Shown in pieces: positions 47,395 to 60,119 of a DNA stretch of 64,000 bases. The position numbers were made by a program, and so were the translations under genes. Below the pieces are notes generated by a model, which did not search any database, was not told the DNA's origin, and saw nothing but the letters and a program-made list of their open reading frames with translations. The stretch's first letter is position 1; the number at the start of each line of letters is the position of its first letter. Source of the DNA: Manis javanica (Eukaryota; Chordata; Mammalia; Pholidota; Manidae); the NCBI RefSeq assembly GCF_040802235.1, contig NC_133167.1, positions 101,914,001-101,978,000 on the forward strand, written 5' to 3'.

Positions 47395-47922
47395 AAGTAT
47401 ATGCTGATGAATGGATAAATAAGATGTGGTACATATACACAGTGGAATATTATTCAGCCATAAGAAAAAAACAAACCCTACCATTTGCAACAACATGGAT
47501 GGAGCTAGAGGGTATTATGCTCAGTGAAATAAGCCAGGTGGAAAAAGACAAGTGCCAAATGATTTCCCTCATTTGTGGAGTATAACAGCAAAGCAAAACT
47601 GAAGGAACAAAACAGCAGCAGACTCACAGACTCCAAGAAGGGACTAGCAGTTACCAAAGGGAAAGGGACTGGGGAGGATGGGTGGGAAGGGAGGGAGAAG
47701 GGGGAAAAGGGGGCATTACAATTACCAGACATTATGGGGGGGGAGCACAGGGAGGGCTGTATAACACAGAGAAGACAAGTAGTGATTCTATAGCATCTAC
47801 TACGCTGATGGACAGTGACTGTAATGGGGTATGTGGTGGGGACTTGATGGGGGGAGTCTAGTAACCATACTGTTGCTCATGTAATTGTAGATTAATGATA
47901 CCAAAAATAAATAAATAAAAAA

Positions 47923-47969
<47 letters not shown>

Positions 47970-47977
47970 GTATATGC
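47395..47977 (+). mobile_element. Young 5'-truncated L1 insertion with target-site duplications
   Basis: The body, 47405-47967, carries the last part of ORF2 (peptides MWYIYTVEYYSAIRKKQ, ATTWMELEGIMLSEISQ, DKCQMISLICGV, stop at 47583), then a G-rich 3' UTR (47640-47760) and an AATA-repeat tail (about 47902-47967). A perfect 10-base direct repeat AAGTATATGC flanks it at 47395-47404 and 47968-47977. The intact short frame, long tail and exact duplication mark it as much younger than the other LINEs here. It cannot move by itself: most of the element is missing. Confidence 0.9.
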
Positions 47978-47979
47978 CC

Positions 47980-49750
47980 CATGCACCAGCCTGATTCATA
48001 AAATGCCAGGATATTATACAGCTCTCTCTGTATGCTATCATAGTTTCTAATAATGGTTCTCATCTGGATAAAATCTGCTTTGAGATATTGGTACTGTTGA
48101 CTTGAATACATCTGTATCTTCAAATTTAGGGCTTTATGAGGACCCTCCATTTGCTATGAAATGCCATTTAAAATAACTAAAAACAAGACAGAATAGAAAT
48201 TAAAAACTTGCCTAACTGAAGAGGTTGCTCACCAGTAACCTAGAAAACATTTCCAGACTACAGATGTTTTGTTTGTTTGCTTTCATAATGTATTGCTTTG
48301 ATTTTTCTGTAGTTTTCAAAATTTTTAAATTTGGAGATTTCTCACTGGTGTTGAATATCTGGAAGATCTTGGGTCACTGGACCCCTCATCCTGAATGGCA
48401 ACAACTGGCAGTTGCCGCCTCCTTTACATAGGGCGGCTTATCCCCAGTTTACGGGCTCCACTGGTCCTACTGTCCAATACAGTTTGTTCATTCATTTATG
48501 TAACTGGCATGTAGGTTATCGCAGGAAGGTTTTATTTAGCCAGTAGTTCTATAGCTATTTTTCCCTAGACAAAAATGTCTTTATGTAAATGCTTCATTTA
48601 CTATAAAAGAGAACCTGGGTTAAGAAAAAATAAAAATGAAACCAGGCTCTCCTACAATTAAAATCTCTAACAGGAAGTCCTTTTCAGAATTTTATATATT
48701 CATGCTCTCTACATGTTCTCTCTCCTATGTTTTATAACTGCATTAATACACCTGAAAATGAATTATTATTGAATTATAATATACCCGCTTGCAAATCTGG
48801 AGGGGGATTGGAGTTAGGAGAAGAAATTTCCAAATTGAAAAATAAAACTTGGGGTGTAGCCTGCTTTTGAAAAATCTGTATGTATGGCCAAGAGCTATGT
48901 TTTTAGTGACACATGGAAATGTATCTTGGTTTGGTGAACCGGGATAGCCCTAGAGTTATACCACAGTCAAAATCGTCCATGTAGTATTTTCCCCTTCCTA
49001 AAGTGCTTTATACAGGTGTAGATATAATAAAGCCATTTCAAAAGTCTTAGTTATTCATGGCCTTGCTCCCAAGCCAAGGATCTCAGAGACCCTCAAATTT
49101 CACATCAGCCATTTCAATATGAACCTTAAATCTCTCTCTTTCCTTGGGAACAATTTTGCTAGCTAGTGCCACTGCCAAGACATGACTGAGCTGTATTGAA
49201 ATACTACCTGGGGGTCGTGGTGTTTACCAGGGGAGATGCGTGAAGAGGTCAAGGCAGAAAGACAAACGCATGTGTGTCAGGGGTTGTTTTCCACGAGACA
49301 GTGGGAAGAACACCACCAAGAGCTCTGTTTCTCATTCATTACTGAGGAGGCCTTTTGTCAAATCTTTTTCATGGCAAAATTGGGGTTTATTAGAACTCGG
49401 TGACCCATCAAGAATTACCTCATGAAAAGTCAGCAGGAAGGTAGGCAGTGCAATACATTTGGACGTAAAAAAATTAGACCCGATTTGTCAATGAGAATGT
49501 GGGAAAGCGTCTGCTGGTTCTGGGTGCTCCAGTAGGTGTGTGGAGCTGTCTCCCTGCAGGAGCCCTGTCTTTGGGGTGAGGGACATTACCCTAAAACCTG
49601 GATTCCAGGAGGTCCTGAACAGACTGCTCCTCCTGGCCTGTGGGAAGTGGCTTTTTCCTCCTGTCTCAGCACCACTGCCGGTCACTGAAGGCCTCCTCTG
49701 GGTGGCCTCAGAAGGAGGTCCGTGGTAACTGCTATGTGCTAAAACCTTTC
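47980..49750. other. Intergenic, nothing recognised
   Basis: AT-rich to 49.2 kb, then mixed; no exon or repeat identified. Confidence 0.5.
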
Positions 49751-49754
49751 CCTG

Positions 49755-49945
49755 CAGCGGGCACTGTTGTCAGCACTTCACAAGCATTAGCATGCTGAGC
49801 CTCACTCTAATGCTGTGAGGTAGCTGCTACTGTGCTCTCTAGAGATGAGGGAAACTGAGGCACACAGCGGCTAATGACCTGCTCAAGGTCATCCTGAGTG
49901 GAGGAGCCAGAACCCCAAACCAGACACTGGCTCCGGAGCCCAGAG
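49755..49945 (-). repeat. MIR SINE
   Basis: GCATGCTGAGCCTCACTCTA, TGCTGTGAGGTAGCTGCTAC, AGGGAAACTGAGGCACACAG and TGCTCAAGGTCATCCTGAG match reverse MIR well. Confidence 0.85.
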
Positions 49946-50129
49946 CCCTGAATGGGCGGCAGGAATGGCAAGGCAAGCCCACAGGCCCACCAGCAGCCCA
50001 GCCAGCTGGGCAAGGTCTCCCTGCAGCTGTAGGAGCCAGGCTGGCCCCGGAGTGGGACCGGGTGGCTGCCACACATCCTGCCTGCAGAACTTAGGACAGA
50101 CTTGGGAGGGAACAACACAAACACAGCTG

Positions 50130-50205
50130 TGTTAGGTGTTCACTTTTTCTCTTAGGTGAATTGTCTGCTTGTATCCTTTGTCCATTTTTCTGTGTGGGGG
50201 TTTAT
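50130..50205 (-). mobile_element. Old L1M fragment, antisense
   Basis: GTGAATTGTCTGCTTGTATC and CCTTTGTCCATTTTTCTGTG match the antisense L1M 3' region. Confidence 0.65.
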
Positions 50206-50214
50206 TGCTTGTCT

Positions 50215-50345
50215 TAGTCTATCTAGTGTCCATTCCCTCTGCCACCAGGGCAGGCATTTTTGTCTGTAATGTCTAATGCTATAAGCCCAGCACACAGAAA
50301 GTACCTAGCACATAGTAAGTGCTCAGTAAATATTTGCTGAGTGAA
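50215..50345 (+). mobile_element. L2 3' end
   Basis: CCACCAGGGCAGGCATTTTT, TAAGCCCAGCACACAGA, GCACATAGTAAGTGCTCAG and AAATATTTGCTGAGTGAATG match the terminal L2 sequence closely. Confidence 0.85.
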
Positions 50346-50389
50346 TGGATCATTAGCTCCTGGTTGGTCATTTCCTAGTTTGCTGTAGT

Positions 50390-50760
50390 GTGTCTCAAAT
50401 TAATTTTTATGTGCCTAGGTTACATATTTTTCTGTAGTTAAATGAATCAATCTTTTTCTTCATAGTTTTTCTATTTAAAAAATGTTTCTGAAGTTCTTTT
50501 GCAGCCAGGCATCATATAAATTTTTAGCTACTTTTTTTCTAGGTTTCTTATTGAGACTTTTTTTTTAACACTTAAGGCTTTAATTCACCTAGAATTTGTC
50601 TTCTCCTATTGGTGGAAACAGTGGCCATAAATAATTTGTTCCCAAATGGGTCTTCATTGTTTTTTAACACTATGTACTGAGTAATTTCCCCTTCGTTCCA
50701 CTGACTCTGTCAACTCCTGTGCAAATAGCACACCCTTAAACGATCATTTATATGCACGTG
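50390..50760 (-). mobile_element. Old L1M fragment, antisense (continuation)
   Basis: AATCAATCTTTTTCTTCATA, TTAAGGCTTTAATTCACCTA, GAATTTGTCTTCTC, CCCAAATGGGTCTTCA and CCACTGACTCTGTCAACTCC continue the same antisense L1M series after the L2 piece. Confidence 0.6.
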
Positions 50761-50764
50761 TATG

Positions 50765-53305
50765 TTCAATATGCAAATATGTATTTCAATTGTTTTAACA
50801 TATGTCCGCCCTTATTATTCCTTTTTAAACTTGGATTGATTGATATTATGTGTTCTGACCACAGAACTCTATCAAAAAATTAACTTAGGGACAAATGACA
50901 TTTTATAGTATTCATCTGGAAACATGACTAGTAAGTGCTCGCTCTTTTTGATCAGTTTTCTTGGGTTTCCCAAGAAGACTGCAAAAAATGACCAATGTGT
51001 TGCTTGTTTTCTGATGGTTCTAAAGTTTAAGCCGTTAGAGGCCAAGGATCATGCTCTTAATCACACAGAATAGCCCCCTGCCTTGTGTCTGGATCTAGAA
51101 GTGATTTGACTGCATGGTGCTGGGGAAGTCACTTCATATTTTGAAAATGAGAGTGTTCTTAGTTTCTCTGAAATGAATGATTGGAAAAAAAAAAACCAAC
51201 TTGAATGCTTGGTGTGGCCCAAACATATGCTTGATTCTGGGATTAACCCCGAGAACTCAGCAACTTTTCAGAAGTGGTGCCCATCAGTGCACCATGGCAT
51301 GAAGCAAAACCAAAAGGCGTTGGCAACAGTACGATCAACACCCACGCATCAATACAACAGCCAGTCACCAGCTCCATGGCTACCAGAACCCTACCACGGG
51401 AGTAACTACAAATCAAAGCCAACTACCCAAATCCTGTATTCTCTGCTTCAAGCCCTGCAGTCCCAACGATACATGATCTCTCCTTGTCAGGACATTTCTT
51501 AGAACCTTAGCTTATGAAGTTTTATTTCACAGCTCTTACAGCTATCTGGAGAATCAGCATGTTTTCCTACTCCCCACATCTTATTGGTTGTTTACGAATG
51601 GAGGACACCGAGGCAGAGACCAGGTGTTCTGTGCCACCCACAGAAGGCAGGCATCCTGACTCGGAATCTGCATAAAACTCCAGTGTGGACGTGTGCAAAT
51701 ATGGCCGTGCATACGTATCAATGCCTACGTTAAAGAGAAAAGGAGATAGAAACGTGCCGATCGTTCAGGATATCATCATTAGGAAAACTGAATCAATCAG
51801 GAAGGGAGAAAAGTCACTGCAACAGATAAAGGTCCTAAGGGATGCTACTGATCCCATTCTGGTAAAGCCGAATCTGCACCCCTCAGCGCTCTCCCAGATG
51901 ACAGAAGCAAAATGCTTTTAACAATCACACCGATCACAGCCTACGCTTCGGCTGTTCTCAAACCATGGTAAGTACGTATCAGTGGTTCTCTCTCAATCGG
52001 GCAAGGTGTAAAGTATAACCCTGCGAAGACTTTCACTGTGCAGTTTATTTACTAATGAGAAGGAAGAAAACAACTGGGTGCCACTGAACTGGAAAAGACA
52101 GAGAGAGGAAGGAAGGGAGGGAGGGCGGGAAGGGAGGAAGTAAAAGGTGGGGGAAACAAGGTGAAATAGTGGTCTGGTTTGGCAAGCTTCACGAGGAAGT
52201 GAGGTAAATGAGAAGAGATTTAACTGGGATAAAAGTGAGGCAAGACACCTGGGGAGAAATAACAATCAGTAAATAGACAAAAGAAAGGGCTGCTCTTTAG
52301 GAAACAGCACTGTAGGAAAAAACCAGGGAGGAATACTAATTTCTCACTATAGATATGAGCCCATAATATTGCCCTGCAGAAAAAGGCTGATGCTGCCCGT
52401 GGACTAAGTGTCTAGAAGGAGCCCTTAGAAAACAGAAGCGGTAATAAAGTTGCTTCATGCGGCCTTGGTCTGGCAGTAATTGTAATTTTGACTCTGAAAC
52501 CCTACGGCAGGCTTGCCAAAAGGAATGCTATAAAAAGGATATAAAAATAGTGTTGGGTGTTGGAAGCAGAGTAGCTGGGATCCGGCGTGCACCCCGAGCT
52601 GGGAGTTCCACATGGCTCACAGATCCCATTTTATTTAAAGATGTCTTATCTGACTCGGCTCACATTTCTCTAGGTACGGATTTAAAGAGGGAGCCAGGGG
52701 TCACACAGTTGGCTGCTCCGTTTGTCCCCCTCGGGGAAGAGGTAGGTAGGTCCTCAAGTGTGCGTGAAGGAGTCTGCATTGGGTTTCTGGCACTATTTAG
52801 ATTCCCAAGAACTGGGCAGGGCCACGGCGGATGTCTGAACTCAGAAAACTGGTGTTTGGTCAACAAAATGGAGGTTCTTAGCCAGAACAGAAAATAAACT
52901 CAGTGTTAAATGTGCAGGGGGTCTTCTTCAGGTTTGTTTTGGTCTATGAGACTTTTCACGTAGTCCAACACTGTTATAGAGAACAAAGCTGAAACGGTGG
53001 GGACACGGGAGTCTGAGCAAATCAAGGCATCAACTTAGAGACAGCGAGTCATTTCTGCTGGGAGTTTACCAGCTAGTATGCCTCCGTTTCCCACCAGGTA
53101 AGGCAGCAGCTGTGTGGTACCCTAACTGAGGGATGACACGTCAAAACAACATGCAGATCAGTGTAAGGCTCTTTACCTAAGGGAGTAAGGCCATACCGTA
53201 CCTGGTAGAGGGGCATCCGAGGGTGTGGCCTGATTTTCCTGCAGCGGCTGTAAAGGCTAGTGGTTCTCCTGGGCTCCTCTCCATCACCCGCAGGACCCAG
53301 CCTAG
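50765..53305. other. Intergenic; polypurine tract
   Basis: Polypurine stretch at 52091-52146 (GAGAGGAAGGAAGGGAGGGA type). Open frames at 51173-51502 and 52457-52897 have no recognisable product. Confidence 0.5.
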
Positions 53306-53310
53306 CGCAT

Positions 53311-53465
53311 CAGCTGTTCTCAAACTTCTCTGTTCATTAGAATCTTCTGAGAGCTTATTTTAAAATGCTGTTTGGAATCCAGCCCCAGTTTCTGGAGGGG
53401 TAGGTCTTGGGTGGGGGACCCAAGAACCCAGACTTTTAGCAAGCATCCCGGGAGATTCAGTTAGT
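53311..53465 (+). mobile_element. hAT-Charlie (MER5/MER20-like) fragment
   Basis: CAGCTGTTCTCAAACTTCTC, CATTAGAATCTTCTGAGAG, CCAGCCCCAGTTTCTGG and CAGACTTTTAGCAAGCATCC fit the family order and near-terminal sequence. Confidence 0.7.
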
Positions 53466-53469
53466 GGTG

Positions 53470-54240
53470 GGCCACGTCCCACACTCTGCAGAATTCCCAG
53501 CCCAGCCCCATGGCTCCACCGGCTGGGAACTACCTATATCCACCGCCCGACTGACACCGTGTTCAAACTGAGGAAACCTGGCGGTGGTCGTGCAACCGTG
53601 TGACGAACCCGGGAGTGGATTTTTCTCCTTTTTCTGCCAACATCCCCTCACGCTGCACGTCCTCCTGTGGTACAGCGCTTTCTGGCTCTGTCCACGGCGC
53701 TGCAGGTGGGTTGCATCCTCCCGACCGACGTGCAGCCTGTGGCCCAGGCCTGGCCAATCAGATCCCTGGATACCCTTAGCCACAGTGATTGGTGTGTGGG
53801 TGAACACGTGACTCTCAGTCCAGGCAGCTTGTGTCCCCAGGTTTCTACAGATACACTCAGGATTCAAAGGAGAGAAGTTTCTAGTTAATAACAGATCAAG
53901 AGTTGGAAGGAGAGAAACCAAGCCCTGGCAATATTGCTTGAGCTACAGATCAGGCCATAAAGCCACCCCTGCATTTCTCCGTTTAAACGGGTAAACAAAT
54001 TCCATTATTCATCTGAAGCCAGTTTGAATAGGGTTTGCTGGCACAGGGAACCATGAGCTCTAATGGATACTGTTAGGATAAAGCGTCTTACAGGAATTTT
54101 CCTGATGATCAGATCAAATACTCTACAATCATTGCTTTGGAAAAATACATGTCAAAAACACATATCTGGGAGGATCACTTTGTAATTAAGCTGAGGTTTA
54201 AGTAGGAAGATGCTGTTACTGGGTTTTCTTTGAAAAAGGT
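53470..54240. other. Intergenic, nothing recognised
   Basis: No gene. 53935-54050 is compositionally like conserved non-coding sequence, unverified. Confidence 0.4.
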
Positions 54241-54244
54241 CAAA

Positions 54245-54440
54245 TACGAATGATAACCTATTGCCTACTGACCACTTTTGAGGTTCTGGGCATTGAGTGT
54301 TCCATAATTATTCCTAATCTTCACAACCAACTAATATCTTTATTTAAAGATGAGGAAATGGAGGCTCAGAGAGCTTAAATAACTTGTTCAGGGTCACACA
54401 GTAGGAAATGGCAGAACTGGGAAGTGAAGGCCTCCTGCCA
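54245..54440 (-). repeat. MIR SINE
   Basis: AAAGATGAGGAAATGGAGGC, TCAGAGAGCTTAAATAACTT and GTTCAGGGTCACACAGTAGG match reverse MIR. Confidence 0.85.
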
Positions 54441-54444
54441 ACAT

Positions 54445-57085
54445 CACCAGCCACCCCGGGAGGCTCCAGGGGCACACGAGACTTTCCTGGTCTCTGTCTC
54501 TCTCCTGGCAGACCACAGCATGCCTACAACTCAACACTACTAGCTTTTCCTGCCTACACACTGACCTGAAAGTCCCTAAAATGTTTTTCATGGACTTCTA
54601 CCTGTTCTTTTTGAAACTGTGCCTTAATCATACAAGAAACCGGTGAATGACGATATGGTTTACTCACCCTGGAGGTGCCCTCAACCTTGCCCAGAGCCAC
54701 CCACCACTCTCCACATCACGCTTCTGGTCCTAAAGAGCATTGCTCCAAATAGATTGGAACTTTGACACCTTTCCCCCAACCCTGGCCTCATCCTGCAGAT
54801 TCAGGCCAGCATGTCCACATTCTGCCTCAGTTGTATTCTTCTTTTCTTGGGTTCCCTGCCCTTAGTGGGCCACAGCTTGTTCTACTGTTTTCTGTGCTTT
54901 CAGGTTGCCCCTTGCTGCCCTCTTGGTGCAGGTCTACGGGCAGCTTGCTAGGACTCGGGTAATCTCCAGTATGCCTGGAGCATCGGTAGTGACGACAGTT
55001 GGATGACCCTTTTACTGCACATTGTTTCACTGTCCCTTTATATTTTTCTTTTTTTTAATTGGTTATAATTATAAAGAAAAATTATTCTGAAAGACAATTG
55101 TGATATGGCTGTTGAGTTAAAAATAGGGACCAATAATATCCTAAACTTAGAATCACACTTATCTTCCCCCCAAAAGGGTAATTTAACCACAATAATGAAC
55201 GGCAAGGTGTCTCGCCTGAGGGTTTCAGCCCTGGGCAAGTTCACTCTGGATTCTGTGAGACCGAAAAATGACAATGGAATGTTGGGAGGTAAAAGGGTTT
55301 TATACCAGCTTTATTCCCGTGGTGGCAGGTCAAACGCTAGAATCGCTAGAATCCCATTTGCCTGCAATCCCGTCAATGCCTCCAGGCCTCTCTGCTACCT
55401 TCCAGCCCCGCAGCACTGAGTGGAGCTCTTTATACAGAGTCAGTAATAGCCTGTTGTCAACACGTGTGTAAACATGTGCCTGTGAGCATTGCACATGCAC
55501 AGTGGGCCAGCAGACCAGGGTCAGGTGAGAATCCTGGCCTTGGAACTTCCATTTTCTCTGCACACTGGGACTTAATCTCAAATGCCCGAGGTTCTCAGGT
55601 TTGGAGAATTGGGGTTAACCTGACTACTGCCCTCTCTCTGTGCTACCACTCCTCACCAGTTTCCTAAAGTACGTGGGAAGGAAATAAAGTGAGAAATCTT
55701 TTAAGTATTTTCACAGTTTTTACTCTGTCAGCTTTCAGCTGGGGTGCACTGGCATCGTAAGAAAGTTCTCGGTGGGGAAGCACTGTCTAGCACCTTGGAG
55801 TCCCCATCCTGGGCCCCACACAGCAAATGTTCATTTGTAATAACCAAGAACCAATAAGAACTGCTCCCACACATTCTCAAACATCCCTGGGGGGACGTCT
55901 TGCCCCTGGGTGGAAACCACTGATAGTTTCGAGTGCCAGGGTGACAACTGCAGCCCCGGAGCTCGAGGTCCAGAAGCAAATTCTCCACCTCCCCTGACTC
56001 CTCCAAGAGCCAGACTGAGGGCTTCAGGAGATAGTCCCTCTGCTGGGCAAGGGCCTTTCCTATGATTACTGAGTTGTGTATACACCTTCTAGTAAAATGC
56101 TGAGCCTAACTAGGCACTCGTAAATAGTTGCTAATTAATTGCCCTGTCTTGCTTATTATTGGATGTTCATTGAGACCAGAAATTTCACATCCTCTATGCT
56201 GTGAAAAGCCCCAGGCACACTTGATATACTGCCATGCTACTGATAAGCACTCAGGAAATATTAATTACCATGGATGGAAGTGGTGACTACTTTACTTTAC
56301 ATACAAACAAACGAAAAGGGCTAAATACCCCTGACTCCTTGACTGTGTTGCATTTGGAGAGACTGATTCATACAATCTCACAATTAATTACTTGTCCTTC
56401 CATCTCAGGCTCCTAAAACTCGGGTGCCTTCAGGTCACTGAGCAGTTGTGTGGGTGGCTGAAAGGCTTTCTGGGACTTTAGCCAGAGAGCCAGGCTATTT
56501 GCAGCAGAACTAGACTTTTAAGACATGGAAAACTTGGTAAATATGCCAAAGTAGTAGACAGGAACCAGGCCAGGTCAAAAAAATGAGGCATCCAAAGAGA
56601 TGAGAGGTCGCGAGGGGAGGTGTGTGCCGCAGACACCAGAGGCTGGGAGCAACGTGGAGCTGGCGGTAGGCTTGGGTTGGATCCGTGTGGTATGTCCTTC
56701 CCCAATACCCAACTCTTTGAAGCCCCAGCTCCACTTGAACATGTGACCACCACCTTGCTGAGGGCAGACAAGATAGAATCTGTGAAGGGCAGCCAGAAAA
56801 TCCACATTTCTATCATTCATAGTAACTCAGACCAGGGCTTCTCACTCCCTGCCCATGGGTAAATCATGATAGTTTTATTTCCGAGGATGATCACCCCAGT
56901 GTGTTGGATATAATCCCACACTCAGTGACCTCTATGGTATCATAATATATATTGGGTCAAATATTTGTAGAAAGAGGAAAATGCATATTCTTTGAGTTCA
57001 GTTTGTATTTCTACCTAGATCATAGGCCATTCTAGACTTAGATTTTTCTAATGATGTCCTTTGAATTAAATAACCTTGGTTTTGA
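54445..57085. other. Intergenic, nothing firm
   Basis: 56100-56280 resembles scattered L2 ends (AGGCACTCGTAAATAG, AAGCACTCAGGAAATATTAA). No gene. Confidence 0.45.
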
Positions 57086-57089
57086 GTCT

Positions 57090-57290
57090 TTAAGGGCTTC
57101 CGCACCTCTGCAATCTATTCACTATGAGATCTTGGGAAAATCTTATAAACTCACAGATTCTCAGTTTCCTCATTCATGAAATGTCAGTACAAACCTCATC
57201 GTGTTAGGTGAGTATCAAGGATGACGGGCACGAAACATCCATCCAAGGGTCTTGGCACATAGCAGGCACTCAATGTTGGCAGTGAAGTCC
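57090..57290 (+). repeat. MIR SINE
   Basis: TATGAGATCTTGGGAAAATC, TTCTCAGTTTCCTCATTCAT, CATCGTGTTAGGTGAGTATC and TCTTGGCACATAGCAGGCAC match forward MIR. Confidence 0.75.
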
Positions 57291-57380
57291 GTCTGAGGAG
57301 CCCATAGATTGCCGCAGCGTGGGTGGGGATGCTGTGGAGAGAATGGGTTTCTGCTACCTCGCGGATTGCTGGGTCTGCCT

Positions 57381-57502
57381 AAGCCAAGGTAAGGGCCCAG
57401 AGAAGGCAGGCTGCACCCTGAGGGACGGCCCGTCAGGAACAGTGTCAAAGAGCAATGGAAGGGGTGGGAAGAAAATGACCTCCAACAGCCATACAATATG
57501 GC
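57381..57502 (+). repeat. Unnamed local repeat, copy 1
   Basis: About 120 bases homologous to 58889-59012. Shared words: AGCCAAGG, GGGCCCAGAG, TGTCAAAGAGCAA, AAAATGACCTCCAACAGCC and TACAATA, in the same order and orientation. Family not recognised. Confidence 0.75.
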
Positions 57503-57504
57503 AG

Positions 57505-58885
57505 TTCATGCAGTATGGCGGTATTGTAACTTTTAACATACCCCTTTCTGTGTGTGCCTGGTCCCCTTAGGCCAAATGCAGAGACTGTGTTTACTCACAG
57601 CTGAATTTTAAGGGCTGCTCCAGTCCCCACACTTAATTGTCTGTGCGTAATAATGATGCCTGCCTGCCTGACACTCGTAGCCTCCTCCTGAGGACCAACT
57701 TTGCATTGTCCTAGCCTCTGAGGAAAAAGTGGGCATTTTGTTAGGGCACCAGGTTCCCAGGGACTATTTTTCTGAGGTACTGCCTGAAATCCTTCTAGAA
57801 TGCACTTGGGAGCAGCAGAATCAGAGTGGAGAGACCAGAGAGCAGGTTCGATGCAACAAAATGGATATTTGCGTGCCTCTGGTGGTGAGATGCCAGACCG
57901 ATTCCCCTAAGGAATGAAATATGACCAGCAAACTCCCAGAATCTCACAAGACATCAACAAAAGCCAACTTCTGTGCCGTCTTTGGCATTTGGCACCTGCC
58001 TTACTGGCTGATACCCTCTTTTGAGCCGTTTCTTACACCTTGTCTTTTAATTCTGTTGGGGGAAGTACTGGATTGCTTTGAACTATGGTTTTAAGACCAC
58101 TTTTCAGTTGCTCCCTCTTTGCAACAAAGAGCCTTGATTCTTTTTTTCTTAGACTCCTCAAAACTACGGATGAAACCTTAGCATTATTTGTACACTCTGC
58201 TAGAATGCGGGACTATGGCAGCCAGCTATCTTTTAAGTGATTGCCCAACAAATTCTCGATCAGTCTTTATGAGACAGTATATTTATACCTTAAGAAGAAT
58301 TGGACAGGCTGTCAAGCTTTGAAAAATGGAAGCTTATAAAGAAGTTTGCAAAAAATAGCTTATTCGTCAGGCCATGTGGTGGAGGTCTCACGGGGACAAT
58401 AGCCTCTGCGGTCCATGGTGGACAGGCAGAAGGGGCCCAGCAGAGGTGTCTTTCTGGGAGCTGAGGAGCTTCCCTAATGAAATTAAGCTTTATTGCTGGA
58501 AACCTGGTGTGGTGATCCCACAGAATCCTTCTCGAAAGCTTCGGAGCTTCCTGGAGAGAGGCTCACGCAAGCAGACAAAGTTGAGCACACGGAGCTTCTG
58601 AATACCTTGGGGGTGGGTGTCCCTCTGTCCTGTTGCTGGCCCAGGCTACTTCACACACACGTGTCTAGAGAGAGAGAGAAGACAATGAGTTGACAGTGGA
58701 AGGATCTGTTTCCACACAATCTATGAAATACCAGGGTGGAAGCAATAGTGCTCTGAGACTCCCTGCCGTTGACAGTTGGCTATTCCACAGGTTGGGAGTC
58801 ACGAGAACTCAGGACATCAGTGACATCACCAGTGGGCAATAGTCATTCCCTGGGACCAGCAAGACGAGGCATGGTGCCCGGATCT
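57505..58885. other. Intergenic between the two local repeat copies
   Basis: Nothing recognised; no similarity between the flanks beyond the 120-base units. Confidence 0.45.
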
Positions 58886-58888
58886 CCC

Positions 58889-59012
58889 GAAGCCAAGGCA
58901 TAGGGCCCAGAGCAGGCAGACAGTACCCTGAGTGACAGCCCACCAGGAGCTATGTCAAAGAGCAACTGAAGAGAGTGGCAGGAAAATGACCTCCAACAGC
59001 CCCTACAATACA
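58889..59012 (+). repeat. Unnamed local repeat, copy 2
   Basis: Partner of 57381-57502, 1508 bases away and direct, roughly three quarters identical by eye. Confidence 0.75.
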
Positions 59013-59014
59013 GC

Positions 59015-59730
59015 ACGAGGTGCTGGAGCTGGGGGTGGTGGGCACTGGCAGCATGGAGCAGTACAGAGGGGACACTCCCTGAGCACGGCAGGAATTTCTT
59101 GGGTGGAATCGCAGAGAGGTGACATACCTGTGCTAGCAGGTAGCAGCAAAGAGCCTTTGAAAATCAAGCAATTCCCCTTCAGAGTACCTCTTCCAAACAC
59201 TGGTGAGACTTAGGAAAACCTGGGTTCCAGCTTGTATTTAATATCATCTTACACCCTAAAATAATATAAATAGTGGGTTGGTTTTGAAATAAGGAAGGAA
59301 GGATGACCAACTTCTCCCATTATAATTTATACATTGGCTAAACACTATACTTTTGTTACTGGAAAAAGAATAGTTTTTTTTTTTAAACCCATCAAGTATA
59401 TTTAAACATACCAAAGTACTTTGCAAACAGACAAATGGCCTGTGGTACCTCCCACGATCAGTCAAGCTGTTTACCATGATCCACGTGCCTACATGGGGCT
59501 CAGAACGCAGAACTTCCTTGGGACAATCCCCATTACTTCATCCCTGAAATACACCTTTAAAGCCCTGGGTAGGGGGAGCCTGATGGGAATGCAGAGCTCA
59601 GTCCCAAACAAGAAGGGCACAATGGGTAGGCAGGCAGACTAGAATGACTGGCATCTGTTGGGCATCTTTTTTTGTTTATTTTTTAAAAATGTTTGCAGGA
59701 GCTTAATTATCATTTTCCTTTTTTGGAAGA
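59015..59730. other. Intergenic, nothing recognised
   Basis: A T9-10 run at about 59373. No gene. Confidence 0.5.
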
Positions 59731-59734
59731 AAGC

Positions 59735-59880
59735 ATCAATTTGTTCATTTTTTAGCCACTGTATTGTGGTATGATTGACACATAAATAGCTGTACATATT
59801 TAAGGTATGCAAGTTGGTGAGTGAAGCCATCGCTCCAACCTATGCCATAAACATATCCATCACTTCTAAAAGTTTCCTCC
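59735..59880. mobile_element. Old L1M fragment
   Basis: GTGGTATGATTGACACATAA, TGTACATATTTAAGGTATGC, AACATATCCATCACTTCTAA and AGTTTCCTCCTG match a well-known L1M segment. Confidence 0.75.
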
Positions 59881-59884
59881 TGTC

Positions 59885-60115
59885 CTCTGTATTTATTATC
59901 TACTGGGTATCTTTTATGTGCCAGGACTTTTAAAGGTCATTTTCATTTATGAAGTGCAGACTGGATGCCTCTCATATACTAGACGCTTCAGGAAACATCT
60001 TGTTGAATCCTCAAAACATTCCTATCTAGAAAAAAGAAAACCGTGGCTCAGAGAAGTGAAGCAAATTGCAAAGGTCACACAGGTAGTAGCAGAGCTGAGG
60101 CTGCTCAGCTCTGAA
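59885..60115 (-). repeat. MIR SINE
   Basis: CTTTTATGTGCCAGGACTTT, AAAACCGTGGCTCAGAGAAG, AAATTGCAAAGGTCACACAG and GTAGCAGAGCTGAGGCTG match reverse MIR. Confidence 0.8.
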
Positions 60116-60119
60116 GCCC

